Origin: Streptomyces sp. NBC_01210
Lineage (GTDB): Bacteria; Actinomycetota; Actinomycetes; Streptomycetales; Streptomycetaceae
DNA: 64,000 bases
Reading direction: 5' to 3'
Assembly (NCBI RefSeq): GCF_036010325.1
Contig: NZ_CP108549.1
Coordinates: 8,184,001 to 8,248,000, forward strand
How positions within the stretch are numbered: position 1 is the first letter of the stretch; each line of letters opens with the position of its first letter. The notes beneath the pieces were generated by a model. The model was not told the DNA's origin. It saw only the letters and a program-made list of their open reading frames with translations, and did no database searches. The translations under genes and the position numbers were made by a program. Of this stretch, positions 17,212 through 25,683 are shown in pieces.

Positions 17212-18453
17212 ATGCCCGTGCGCACGGCCTGGCGGGAAGTACCCCGCCTGCGGGCACGTAGATTCGCAGCCCTGGCCATGGCCGAGGTGCCCGCACTCGC
17301 CCAGGTCATCCTGGTCGAGATCCGCAAGGAGTTCCCCGGCCTGCCGCTCGTCGTCGACGACTCGGGCGAGCCCATGGCGCTGATCGGCATCCGCAGGGCG
17401 TTGGAGGACTTCGTGGACCACCTCGTGGTGGAGGAGGACCGGCCGCACGGGCGTCAGCTGGAGGTCTTCCAGGAGTTCGGCCGCGGCGAAGTGCTGCACG
17501 GCCGCAGCCTGGACTCGCTCCAGGCCATCTACCGGCTCGGCGTGCGGCTCGCGTGGCGTCGCCTCGCCGAGATCGGTCAGCAGGTAGAGATCCCGCCGCC
17601 GGCCATGTACGAGCTGGTGGAGTCGGGATTCGAGTATCTCGACGGGCTCGTCGCACAGTCCGTACGCGGCTACGTCGAGGCCGCCGCCCGCGAGGCCGGT
17701 GAACGGCTCCGGCTGCAGCAGCGGTTGATCAGCCTGCTGCTCAGTGAGCACCGCACGAAGCCCGCCGACGCCCTCGCCGAGCATGCCGAGCGCATCGGCT
17801 GGCCGCTGCCCGAACAGGTCGCCGTCGGAGTACTGCTGCGACCGGCCCCGGAGTCCGTCGCCCCGGCCGTGGGTCAGGATGTGCTGCTGGACATGGAGTA
17901 CGAGCAGCCGCGCATGGTCGTCCCCGAGCCGGACGCGGCAGGCCGGCCGGAACTCCTGGAGCGCGCGATGACGGGCTGGTCCGGCGCGATGGGACCGCCG
18001 GTTCCGCTCGCCGATGCGGCCAAATCGCTGCACTGGGCCTGCGCCGCCGTACGCCTGATGGAACGCGGGCTGCTCCCGGCCGGCCAGGTCCTGCAGTGCA
18101 CGGAGCACACCGAGGCGCTGGTCCTGCTGCCGCCCGAGGAACTGATCGAGGACCTGGCCCGTCGCTGCCTGGCGCCGCTCGACCAGTGCGCCCCGGCGCA
18201 CAGCCGACGACTGGTCGAGACGCTGCTCGCCTGGCTGGAAACACGTGGCGGCGCCCCCGAGGTCGCGGCACGACTCGGCGTCCATCCGCAGACCGTGCGC
18301 TACCGATTACGCCAGATCCGCGCACTGCTGGGCGACGAGGTGGACGATCCGGACCGGCGCTTCAAGCTGGAGCTGGTGTTACGCGCCCGCCGCCTGCGCG
18401 ATGAGGGGGTGGCCCGTTACGCGGGTGAGCCCCTGCCGGGCGGCGGAGGGTGA
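17212..18453 (+). CDS. PucR-family helix-turn-helix regulator with two TTA codons
   Basis: A 413-residue regulator of the PucR/CdaR type: an N-terminal domain of about 170 residues (RsbT/ GGDEF-like sensor region of this family), then a C-terminal HTH_30 domain with LLAWLETRGGAPEVAARLGV, HPQTVRYRLRQIRALLG and DRRFKLELVLRARRL. GGGAGGAAGCC precedes the ATG at 17212. Two Leu codons are TTA (18307-18309 and 18379-18381), both within the DNA-binding domain, so translation is predicted to depend on the developmental tRNA encoded by bldA. Targets unknown; the envelope operon is the nearest candidate. Confidence 0.9.
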   Translation: MPVRTAWREVPRLRARRFAALAMAEVPALAQVILVEIRKEFPGLPLVVDDSGEPMALIGIRRALEDFVDHLVVEEDRPHGRQLEVFQEFGRGEVLHGRSLDSLQAIYRLGVRLAWRRLAEIGQQVEIPPPAMYELVESGFEYLDGLVAQSVRGYVEAAAREAGERLRLQQRLISLLLSEHRTKPADALAEHAERIGWPLPEQVAVGVLLRPAPESVAPAVGQDVLLDMEYEQPRMVVPEPDAAGRPELLERAMTGWSGAMGPPVPLADAAKSLHWACAAVRLMERGLLPAGQVLQCTEHTEALVLLPPEELIEDLARRCLAPLDQCAPAHSRRLVETLLAWLETRGGAPEVAARLGVHPQTVRYRLRQIRALLGDEVDDPDRRFKLELVLRARRLRDEGVARYAGEPLPGGGG

Positions 18454-18505
18454 CGTGGAGCAGGAGTTGCGGGTGCATACGAGCGGTCGTGGACTGCACT
18501 CAGCG

Positions 18506-19840
18506 CTACGGGATTGTCGGAGCCGCCGGGGCCGGTCCCAGGGTTGTCGTGCCGGGGGCTGCCCGGTGGCCCAGTCCCGTCCGGTACGCGTCCAGGGCGG
18601 CTTCGGTGCGGCCGCTGCGGCGCAGTAGGTCGCCCAGCAGACGGCACAGGTCGGCCAGGTCACCGCTGGCCCCGCTGCGCTCCAGCAGAGCCAGCGCCAG
18701 GACGTAGTGCTCCTCGGCGGCCTCGGCCTCCCCCCGCTCCTCGGCGATCAGCCCGAGCAGCCGGTGCGCGCCGCCCGCGTGCACCGCGCCGTGCTGGTCG
18801 CCGAGTTCCAGTAGCGCCGAGAGCAGGCCGGCCGCCTCGTCGTGTCGCCCGAGCCGCCGCAGTACATCGGCCAGCTCCACCTCCACCTGGGCGGTGTAGA
18901 GCACGGCACGCCTGGCGGCCAGCATGTCCCGGGCGGTGCGCAACTCCTTCTCGGCCACGTCGAGTTCGCCGTTCTGAGCCTGGACGTAGCCGCGCATCCA
19001 GTGGCAGTGCGCGAGATCGGTCCCCAGCCTCAGCTGCCGGTAGATCGTCTGGGCCTTGGCGAGCGAGGCGTCGGCGTCGGCCGTGCGTCCTTCGGCGAGG
19101 AACGTACGGGCCACCTGCCGGTGCATGCTCGCCACCAGTGCCGGGTCGTTGACCTGCGGCGCCAGGGCCAGGGCGAGTTCGGCGGCGTGTGCGGCGCGGG
19201 CGTGGGCGCCCATGTCGATGTATGGGCCGATGACAGCGGCGTACAGCAGTACCAGCGCCTCGGGGTCGGCCAGTCCGCTTGCGCCCAGCTCGGCGATGGT
19301 GGACTCGAGGAGATAGCAGGCGTAGCGCAGCTCCCCGGCCAGGAGGTGCGCGATGGCGCGGCCCCGGATCGCGCGGGCGCGGCGGGGCAGCGGTTCACCG
19401 GCCAGGAGCCGCTCCGCCGCCTCGAAGTGACGTCCTGCGTTGGCCAGTTCACCCGTTTCCAGCGCGCAGTCGCCGAGTCCGAGCAGCGCCTCGGCCTGCT
19501 CGGGAGCGAGGTCGAGGTGTTCCGCGTCGGTGAGGAGACGCCGGTAGCTGACGGCGGCCTCGTCGGCGGAGCCGGTGGCGAGCTGCTGCTGGGCGTCGGT
19601 GAGGGCGAGCCGCAGCTCGGTGGCCAGATGCGCGGGGCGTCCGGTGGCCAGCTCCTCGAACGACGTGCCGAGCCGCTCCGCGAGGAAGCGCAGCGCGGTC
19701 TCTGAGGGCCGGACCTTGCCGGACTCCAGTGTCGAGACGTACGCGGGAGTGTATGAGGGTTCGGCCAACTGCCGCTGTGTCAGGCCGCGTTGGTTACGCA
19801 GTCGCTGCACCCGGCGGCCGATTTCGGCCGGTTCGTCCAT
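18506..19840 (-). CDS. XRE-type HTH regulator with TPR repeats
   Basis: A 444-residue cytoplasmic regulator. The N-terminal HTH_3 domain (residues 5-60) has GRRVQRLRNQRGLTQRQLAE and YVSTLESGKVRPS. The remaining 370 residues are helical repeats (TPR) with units such as ALLGLGDCALETGELANAGR and LADVLRRLGRHDEAAGLLS, the layout of peptide- or protein-responsive regulators. The ATG at 19840 follows AGGGGGTCCTC. Divergent from the secreted M64 protease, with an inverted repeat between them that may be its operator. Confidence 0.9.
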   Translation of the reverse strand: MDEPAEIGRRVQRLRNQRGLTQRQLAEPSYTPAYVSTLESGKVRPSETALRFLAERLGTSFEELATGRPAHLATELRLALTDAQQQLATGSADEAAVSYRRLLTDAEHLDLAPEQAEALLGLGDCALETGELANAGRHFEAAERLLAGEPLPRRARAIRGRAIAHLLAGELRYACYLLESTIAELGASGLADPEALVLLYAAVIGPYIDMGAHARAAHAAELALALAPQVNDPALVASMHRQVARTFLAEGRTADADASLAKAQTIYRQLRLGTDLAHCHWMRGYVQAQNGELDVAEKELRTARDMLAARRAVLYTAQVEVELADVLRRLGRHDEAAGLLSALLELGDQHGAVHAGGAHRLLGLIAEERGEAEAAEEHYVLALALLERSGASGDLADLCRLLGDLLRRSGRTEAALDAYRTGLGHRAAPGTTTLGPAPAAPTIP

Positions 19841-19915
19841 GAGGACCCCCTGGTTCTCGAACTCCCCAGTATTCAGGGGCAGTAGGGATTGCGCACGTCC
19901 TGTACCTCCGCCTAG

Positions 19916-19955
19916 TTTAAGCATCTCGTTCATTGCATTTACTCAGCTGCTTAAC
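19916..19955. promoter_or_regulatory. Inverted repeat between XRE regulator and M64 protease
   Basis: TTTAAGCA (19916-19923) and TGCTTAA(C) (19948-19955) form an inverted repeat with a 24-nt spacer in an AT-richer stretch of the 137-bp divergent intergenic region. It probably overlaps promoters of both genes and is a plausible site for the XRE protein. Confidence 0.45.
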
Positions 19956-19977
19956 TTCCGCATCAGGGGAGGATTTC

Positions 19978-21330
19978 ATGCGTTCAGCACGGCGCAGAGT
20001 TATGGCGGCGGTCGGCGTGGCCGCGGCCCTCGCGGCCGTACTGGCCGCCGCACCCGGCAGCGCGGCAGCGGATCCGGCGCCGCCCGGCAGGGCCGGGGTG
20101 GAGGTCGAGATACCCGGGCCGGAAGACGGCACAGCCGCCGGATCCGGCCACACGCGCGTACCTGCCGACGGCCGGAGCCGGCCCGCGCCCCGGCTCTCGG
20201 CGGCCGAGGAAGCCGCCGACGGCGAGGTCACCAAGCTGGTGGACAACGGCTCCACCGCCGACCGGCTGGACATCGTCGTCGTCGGGGACGGCTATACCGC
20301 CGCAGAGCTGGGCCAGTTCCACACCGACGCCAAGGAGAAATGGGCCGAGGTCGCGGCGGTCGAGCCGTACACGACGTACCAGGGTCTCTTCAATGTCTGG
20401 GCGGTCGACGCCGTGTCGAACCAGTCCGGCGTCTCGGGTGACCCAACTCCGTCCGTCGTCCGGGACACCGCCCTGGGTTCGTATTTCTGGTGCGACGACA
20501 TCGAGCGACTGCTGTGCATCGACCAGGACAAGGTCGACGGGTACGTGGCGAAAGCGCCCGAGGCCGACTTGGTGCTCGTTCTCGCCAACAGCGCCAAGTA
20601 CGGTGGCGCGGGCTACAACGAGCCGAGCGCGACCCTCGGCTACGAGGGCATCTCGACCGCCTCGGCGGGCAACGAGAAGTCCGGCCAGGTCGCCATCCAC
20701 GAGACCGGCCACTCGCTGGGCAAGCTCGCCGACGAGTACTCCTACGCCGGCTACCCGGGCTACGAGGAGTACACGGGCCCCGAGCCCGACGAAGCCAATA
20801 TCTCCACACTGGCCGCCGGGGACATGGCAGGGCAGCGCGCCAAGTGGCACCGCTGGCTCGGCGAGGAGTCGCCCGACGGCGGCACGGTCGGCACATACGA
20901 GGGCGGGGGCTACTTCGTCACGGGGCTGTACCGGCCCACCGACGACTCCCTGATGCGTTCTCTCGGCAAGCCCTTCAACCTGCCCGGTGTGGAGGCGATG
21001 ATCGCCGGCTTCTACCGCCATGCGCGGATCGTCACCGCGGTCACCCCCACCGATCGCACCCTCCGGCTGGGAGACACCGCGAAGGCCGCCGTACCCCGGC
21101 TGACGGGAGCGGACGGGCGTCAGCTCAGGATCCGCTGGTATCTGGACGGCAGGGAGTTGAAGCCCTTCGCGGGCCGTACTCAGGTGCGGGTGTCGGACCT
21201 GGCCCTAAGGCTGCTCGACCTGCGCACGCACAAGTTGTCGATCACCGCCGAGGACCGTACGCCTTCGGCGCGAGACCCGAAAATCGCCGGAACGCTGAAA
21301 ACCACCACCAGCTGGAAGATCCGGCTCTGA
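19978..21330 (+). CDS. Secreted M64-family metallopeptidase
   Basis: A 450-residue exported zinc peptidase of family M64 (IgA peptidase type). The signal peptide has a twin Arg-rich start (MRSARRRVMAAVG) and a hydrophobic core ending near APGSAAA. The peptidase domain begins at DRLDIVVVGDGYT; the zinc motif is HETGHSLGKLADEY (His241, His245). A C-terminal beta-type domain follows from about residue 350. GGGGAGGATTTC precedes the ATG at 19978, which is preferred to the in-frame upstream ATG at 19933. A strong hairpin closes the gene. Confidence 0.92.
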   Translation: MRSARRRVMAAVGVAAALAAVLAAAPGSAAADPAPPGRAGVEVEIPGPEDGTAAGSGHTRVPADGRSRPAPRLSAAEEAADGEVTKLVDNGSTADRLDIVVVGDGYTAAELGQFHTDAKEKWAEVAAVEPYTTYQGLFNVWAVDAVSNQSGVSGDPTPSVVRDTALGSYFWCDDIERLLCIDQDKVDGYVAKAPEADLVLVLANSAKYGGAGYNEPSATLGYEGISTASAGNEKSGQVAIHETGHSLGKLADEYSYAGYPGYEEYTGPEPDEANISTLAAGDMAGQRAKWHRWLGEESPDGGTVGTYEGGGYFVTGLYRPTDDSLMRSLGKPFNLPGVEAMIAGFYRHARIVTAVTPTDRTLRLGDTAKAAVPRLTGADGRQLRIRWYLDGRELKPFAGRTQVRVSDLALRLLDLRTHKLSITAEDRTPSARDPKIAGTLKTTTSWKIRL

Positions 21331-21359
21331 CGCCACCCGGCCCAGCGGTCCGACGCGGA

Positions 21360-21396
21360 CTCCCGGGCAGCGGTTGCCGGAACCGCTGCCCGGGAG
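21360..21396. terminator. Strong terminator hairpin
   Basis: A perfect 16-bp stem (CTCCCGGGCAGCGGTT and its complement) with a 5-nt loop lies 30 bp after the M64 stop and 80 bp from the end of the convergent operon. It should act as a bidirectional terminator. Confidence 0.88.
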
Positions 21397-21474
21397 CCGC
21401 GTTGTCCCGGCCGTGAGGGGAAGTGCTCGGTGTGAGCCGCCGCCGTTCATGGCAGTACGCGTACGGGCCCCGCG

Positions 21475-22884
21475 TCACGCGTGACCGTCGCCGGTGGCGG
21501 ACCGCGTCGAGTCACCGGTCGTAGAGGTGCGGCGGGCCTCCCCGAAATCCCACAGACAAACAGCCGACCGGTCGCCCCCGGCCGACCTCACCCGAACATT
21601 CACATCGGAGAAAAACGCCGTCAGAAACGGCCGCCGGTCTGCCCAGCGCTCCGCGAACCAGTCACCGAGATCCTCGCGGAGCAGCAGCTCCGCCATGGGC
21701 GCGCTGCACACCGCCAGCAGGTCACCCGGCCGGGTCTCGAACCGGGCCCAGCGCAGCTCCGGCGCGGCGGTGGGCAGCCGCGCCTCCCGGGCACCGGTGA
21801 AAACCTCGCCCCAGGCGCCTTCTCGCAGCCGCAGTACGGAGCAGTCGCCGACACCGAAAGCCACATGCTCACGCAGCTGATGATCGCCCAGGCGGGACAG
21901 CAGTCCGGTGAGCGCGACCTCGACCGCTGCGTCCCCGGCCCCGCCGGTGCCGCCGATACCGGAGCTCGCACCGCCCGTCTCGTTGCGCGCCACCAGACGC
22001 ACCGAGCGAGCCACACCCTGGAGGGCGGTGCGCAGCAGGCCCCCCAGCTCGCTGTCATCGCCCGGGACATGCGTGGTGGCGTAGGCACCCTGATACAGCT
22101 CGGCGCCGAGCCGCTCGCCGTAGTGGCCGAGCTGCGCGGCGAGGCTCCGGCAGGCCCGCTCCGCGGCCGAGCGCGACCACAGCCCGCGCGGGGCACCCGC
22201 GGCCACCACGCTGAGCAGTGTCGGAGAGGGAATCTCCTCCACCAGCCCCAGCAGGATCGCGTCCCGCCGGTGCTCACCGTCGTCGCGCTGCCGGTCGCCC
22301 CGAACGGAGGCCGCCCGGATGATCAGCGGACCGAGGTCTGCACCGTCGACGGTGCTGTCGGCCGCGGAATCCCTGCCCAGCGGCAGTCGGCTCGGTACGG
22401 CGGGGGAGAGCGCCGGCCCGCCGGGCGGGTAGGGGGCCTCGGCCGCCTCCCGCGTGCGGTTCCGGGCAGCGGCGGCCGCCAGCGCCTCGGCGAGCCGGGC
22501 AGCCACTCCCAGCTCGACCTTCGCTTCGAAGGCGGCGGTCAGTCGCGCCTCCACATCTGCCTCCAGCGCGGCAGCCAGTCGCACCTCCACCGCCGCCGCG
22601 ACGGCAGCCTCCACGCCGCCCTCCACCTCGGCGAGCCGCGACCGCAGAACACCGTTGTCCGCGAGTGCCTGCTCCCGCTCTCCACGGAGCCGTGTGAGCT
22701 GGACCTCGTACGCCCCGCGGGTCCGCTCCAGTTCCGCCGCGACCAGCTCCCTCGGTGGCACCAGTGCCGGTGTTACGTCGCGGCGCGATCCGCGGCGGAC
22801 CCGTGCGGCCAGTACGCCGCACAGGGCGAGGGACACGAACAGCAGGGCGAGCAACGCGACCAGACCGAGCGGTTCAATCTCCAC
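21475..22884 (-). CDS. Membrane-anchored coiled-coil PP2C-like pseudophosphatase
   Basis: A 469-residue protein. One N-terminal transmembrane helix (LGLVALLALLFVSLALCGVL) is followed by a coiled coil (about residues 55-150) and a C-terminal domain resembling PPM/PP2C phosphatases: LLSVVAAGAPRGLWSRSAAE, HVAFGVGDCSVLRLR, ETRPGDLLAVCSAPMAELL and SAGGDRSAVCLWDFG. Two metal-binding motifs are lost: DGxGG reads AAGAP and SDG reads SAP. It is therefore probably not an active phosphatase. GTG 22884 is supported by CGGAGGTCGGC and overlaps the previous gene by 11 nt. Last gene of the seven-gene operon. Confidence 0.75.
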   Translation of the reverse strand: MEIEPLGLVALLALLFVSLALCGVLAARVRRGSRRDVTPALVPPRELVAAELERTRGAYEVQLTRLRGEREQALADNGVLRSRLAEVEGGVEAAVAAAVEVRLAAALEADVEARLTAAFEAKVELGVAARLAEALAAAAARNRTREAAEAPYPPGGPALSPAVPSRLPLGRDSAADSTVDGADLGPLIIRAASVRGDRQRDDGEHRRDAILLGLVEEIPSPTLLSVVAAGAPRGLWSRSAAERACRSLAAQLGHYGERLGAELYQGAYATTHVPGDDSELGGLLRTALQGVARSVRLVARNETGGASSGIGGTGGAGDAAVEVALTGLLSRLGDHQLREHVAFGVGDCSVLRLREGAWGEVFTGAREARLPTAAPELRWARFETRPGDLLAVCSAPMAELLLREDLGDWFAERWADRRPFLTAFFSDVNVRVRSAGGDRSAVCLWDFGEARRTSTTGDSTRSATGDGHA

Positions 22885-24314
22885 GCGGCCGACCTCCGTT
22901 CGTGGCCAGCCGCCGCACGGCTCGCTCCGCGAGCGCGGACGCGGCGAAGGCTTCGAGACGGTCCCAGAGTTCGCGTCCGTCGCGTTCCCGGAGCGATTCC
23001 GGTTCCAGGAGTGATTCCCTGGGCGGAGGCGACTTCGCAGGGCCGGCCGTGGACCGCTCATGACGGTCCGTCAAGTCGAGGCAGCCGAGCCGGATGTCCC
23101 GGCACGCGGCCCGCAGCCGCTGCACGGTCAGGCCGGGAACCTGGCGAGGGGCCTCGCCGATCAGCGGGCGCAGGACGAATTCGCTCAGCGCCGCCAGACC
23201 TGAGGCAGCCCAGTCGGCCTCCGCCTGCCGCACGGCGTACCCGGGCCGCCGAACCGTCCCGTCGAGCAGCCGCGCCGCCAGTCCGGCCTCCGGCAAGGCC
23301 ACTGCGTACACCGGCAACCCTTCGGTCGCGGGCCCCACGGTCCGGCCGCCGCGACCGCGCAACCAGCTGCCCAGATCCGCCATTCCATGCCTCCCGCGCA
23401 ACCCGGCCACGGTCGCCACCAGCACGACCGGTGGCGCGTGCGGCGCCCGCCGGACCTGGTCCAGCAGTCCCCCGAGCACTCCGACCGCCGACGAGGGCTT
23501 CGCGTCCGCACCGAGCTCGTCGGCCGGCAACACGGCGAGAACGAGGTGCGCGGCGTGCAGTACTTCCAGGGCCTGTCGGCGCAGCGCGCGCCCGGTCGCG
23601 GGTCCGGCCCCTGTCCGGCGCTACGACAGGTAGATCGACGACCTCTGTGCACAGGCTGTCCCGGCCCCTTTCGCCCGGAGTCGGCCAGGGCAGGAGAGAG
23701 GCGCGGAACGGCGCGCGGATCACCGCCGGTGCGGACAGCGCCGATGCCACGGCGGCATCCAGGACCGCCGATACGGGACCGGCCGCGGTGAGGTCCTGGC
23801 AGCGGCGCCAGGTACGCGCGACCGCTTCGGTGCCCGCGCAGCCCGGGCGGAAGAAGGGGCCGGCGGCGGCCTCGGACGCACGGACGCGGAGCCAGGCCGC
23901 CGTGCCGGGCGAGGCGCGCAGTGCCTCGCCCAGCAGCTGCGGCCGAGAGGCCAGCAGCCGGGCCAGACGGTCGAGCGCCGCCGACTGGGCGGGCGCCAAC
24001 CGGAGTTCGGGGCGGTCGACGGCGGTGTGGAGCACGGAGACCGGAAGGAGGTCCGTGTCGAAGGGCGGATCGGCGATGCGCAGCCCCGCCAGCAGCGGAA
24101 CCAGCCCGGGGCCGGGGCCGGTACGGGGCACCACCACCCGGAGCGGAACCCGCCTCGCGTCACCGTCCTGTGCACCGAGCATCGCCACATCGGCCGCGAG
24201 CTGTGGGGACAGTCCGGCGGCACGTCCCACCCCGGACGCGGCGAGCACGGCGCTCGCGCGCACCCACCATGGGCCGCTCCACGTGTGGCGATGGGTCCCC
24301 GCCGTTCCCGCCAT
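22874..24314 (-). pseudogene. Degenerate GTPase-like protein, frameshifted
   Basis: One gene read in two frames. From ATG 24314 (1 nt after the previous stop) the first 230 codons run well to CTEVVDLPVVAP. From about 23600 the coding character continues in the next frame: GRALRRQALEVLHAAHLVL, then PPVVLVATVAGLRG, ending at 22874. A one-base insertion near 23590-23625 explains this. The order of motifs recalls a dynamin-type GTPase with an eroded P-loop (VVPRTGPGPGLVPLLAGL in place of GxxxxGKS), a G3-like VVDLP and a G4-like VATVAG. That assignment is inference. It would be a partner of the intact GTPase in the operon. Confidence 0.62.
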
Positions 24315-24315
24315 G

Positions 24316-25683
24316 TCACAGCCCGCCGGGGTTCGGCGGGTCGGGGCGCCAGACCACCCTGCCCGGGAACTCCGTCCCCTGTCCGCCGCGTCGGCGCAGT
24401 GGGGTCTGGAGCACCCAGTGCATCAACTGCTCGTCCCGCGTCCTGTCGCCCCCCACATTGTTCCTGGTGAACGCGCCGAGCTCGGACTCGTGCCAGGTGC
24501 GGGTGTCGTCGAAGACCAACTCATGGCCCGCCTTCTCGGCCAGCGGCTTGAGGATGCACGACACTTCCCTGCGCCACCACCACCACCAGCTGTCCGGGGC
24601 GGCCGCCGGTTCGTGGTGCAGTCCGCCCAGTAGGAGGTCGAGTTGCAGGGCGGGGCCCAACTGTGTCGAGGGGGTCCAGTCGGCCCCTCCACTCAGTGCG
24701 TTGGCAGCGGTCTTCAAGCTGCTCACCAGCACGTTCCGGTACCGGTTCTGCTTTTCGTGCCACAGAGCGGCAGGAGCGCCGTCCGGGTCGAGGACAGCTC
24801 GCAGCTCCGGGTCGAGCTCCACCAGCCGGAGCGCCTGCGCTGCCCGCGCGGCCCAGTGGAGCCGCGGGTCGTGGAAGTCGCCGGCCCCGGCGTCCCCGAT
24901 GCCGAGCCCGTCGCGGACGTCCGGGGGCGCCTGGGCGGCGGCCCTTCTCAGCGCCCTCTCGGTGGTGAAGGCGCGCGGCAGGACAACTCCGTTGTGCAGA
25001 GCGCCGAGCGCGGGAACGGGGTGGTCGTCCGGCGCGCCCGACGACGCGGCGCTGTCGATGCCGAGGGACTCGCGTGCGGCCCTGGCCAACTTGTCCCGCC
25101 AGGTGGCGACGTCTTTCTTGGGTAGGCGCAGCAGGGCGATGTGCAGTGACTCCCAGGACCCGGCTATGTCCTTCCCGGTGACGGGCCCGGGCGGACGGCG
25201 CCGCCAACTGCCGACGTACATGCCGTGGGCCGTGTGCAGTTCATCGCCCAACTCGACCAGGCGGGCGGCACATTGGGCCTCGCGGTCGAATTCAGGATCG
25301 GGATCGTGCCGCGTTGCGGTCATGTCCTGGGACTCGGCCCCGGTACCCGTGTCCGTACCGTCCTCGCCCGTCCGCCGGGCCGCCCCGGTGCGGTTGTCCG
25401 CCTCGTCGGCCGGCTCGGGTCCGCCCGTGGCCGGCGCCCTTCCGGCGGCCCGGATCGCGAGACCGAGGGCCTTGTAGGCGTCCAGTACGCGGGAGACCAC
25501 CTCGTCGGAGTCGCCGTCGTACCGTTCGTGATCCGGCGTCATCTCCTCCTTCAGCGTCTCCGCGCATCGGCGCAGAGCGTCCAGCAATGCGTCGCGGCTC
25601 TCCGAGGGGCCCGCTCTGAAGATGTCGGCCACGGCGTCGGCGAACATGTCCCAGTGGTCGGTGGCCGTGCTGGTGGCGGGCAT
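24316..25683 (-). CDS. Uncharacterised 455-aa operon protein
   Basis: I do not recognise this protein. It has no signal peptide or membrane segment. Residues 10-80 are helical, 85-135 are a low-complexity Thr/Gly/Asp-rich linker, and a second region from 140 to the end is globular with many Trp residues, including five consecutive Trp at 366-370 followed by RREVSCILKPLAEKAGHEL. It starts at ATG 25683, overlapping the Hsp70-like gene stop as TGATG, so it is coupled to it. By position it could be the third component of an SrfB/SrfC-like complex. Confidence 0.78.
   Translation of the reverse strand: MPATSTATDHWDMFADAVADIFRAGPSESRDALLDALRRCAETLKEEMTPDHERYDGDSDEVVSRVLDAYKALGLAIRAAGRAPATGGPEPADEADNRTGAARRTGEDGTDTGTGAESQDMTATRHDPDPEFDREAQCAARLVELGDELHTAHGMYVGSWRRRPPGPVTGKDIAGSWESLHIALLRLPKKDVATWRDKLARAARESLGIDSAASSGAPDDHPVPALGALHNGVVLPRAFTTERALRRAAAQAPPDVRDGLGIGDAGAGDFHDPRLHWAARAAQALRLVELDPELRAVLDPDGAPAALWHEKQNRYRNVLVSSLKTAANALSGGADWTPSTQLGPALQLDLLLGGLHHEPAAAPDSWWWWWRREVSCILKPLAEKAGHELVFDDTRTWHESELGAFTRNNVGGDRTRDEQLMHWVLQTPLRRRGGQGTEFPGRVVWRPDPPNPGGL

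Noticed and set aside
21481..24633. Very long plus-strand open frame of 1050 codons
   Set aside because: It is the antisense of three clearly coding minus-strand genes, has strongly biased Arg/Ala/Gly/Gln composition and no protein motif.
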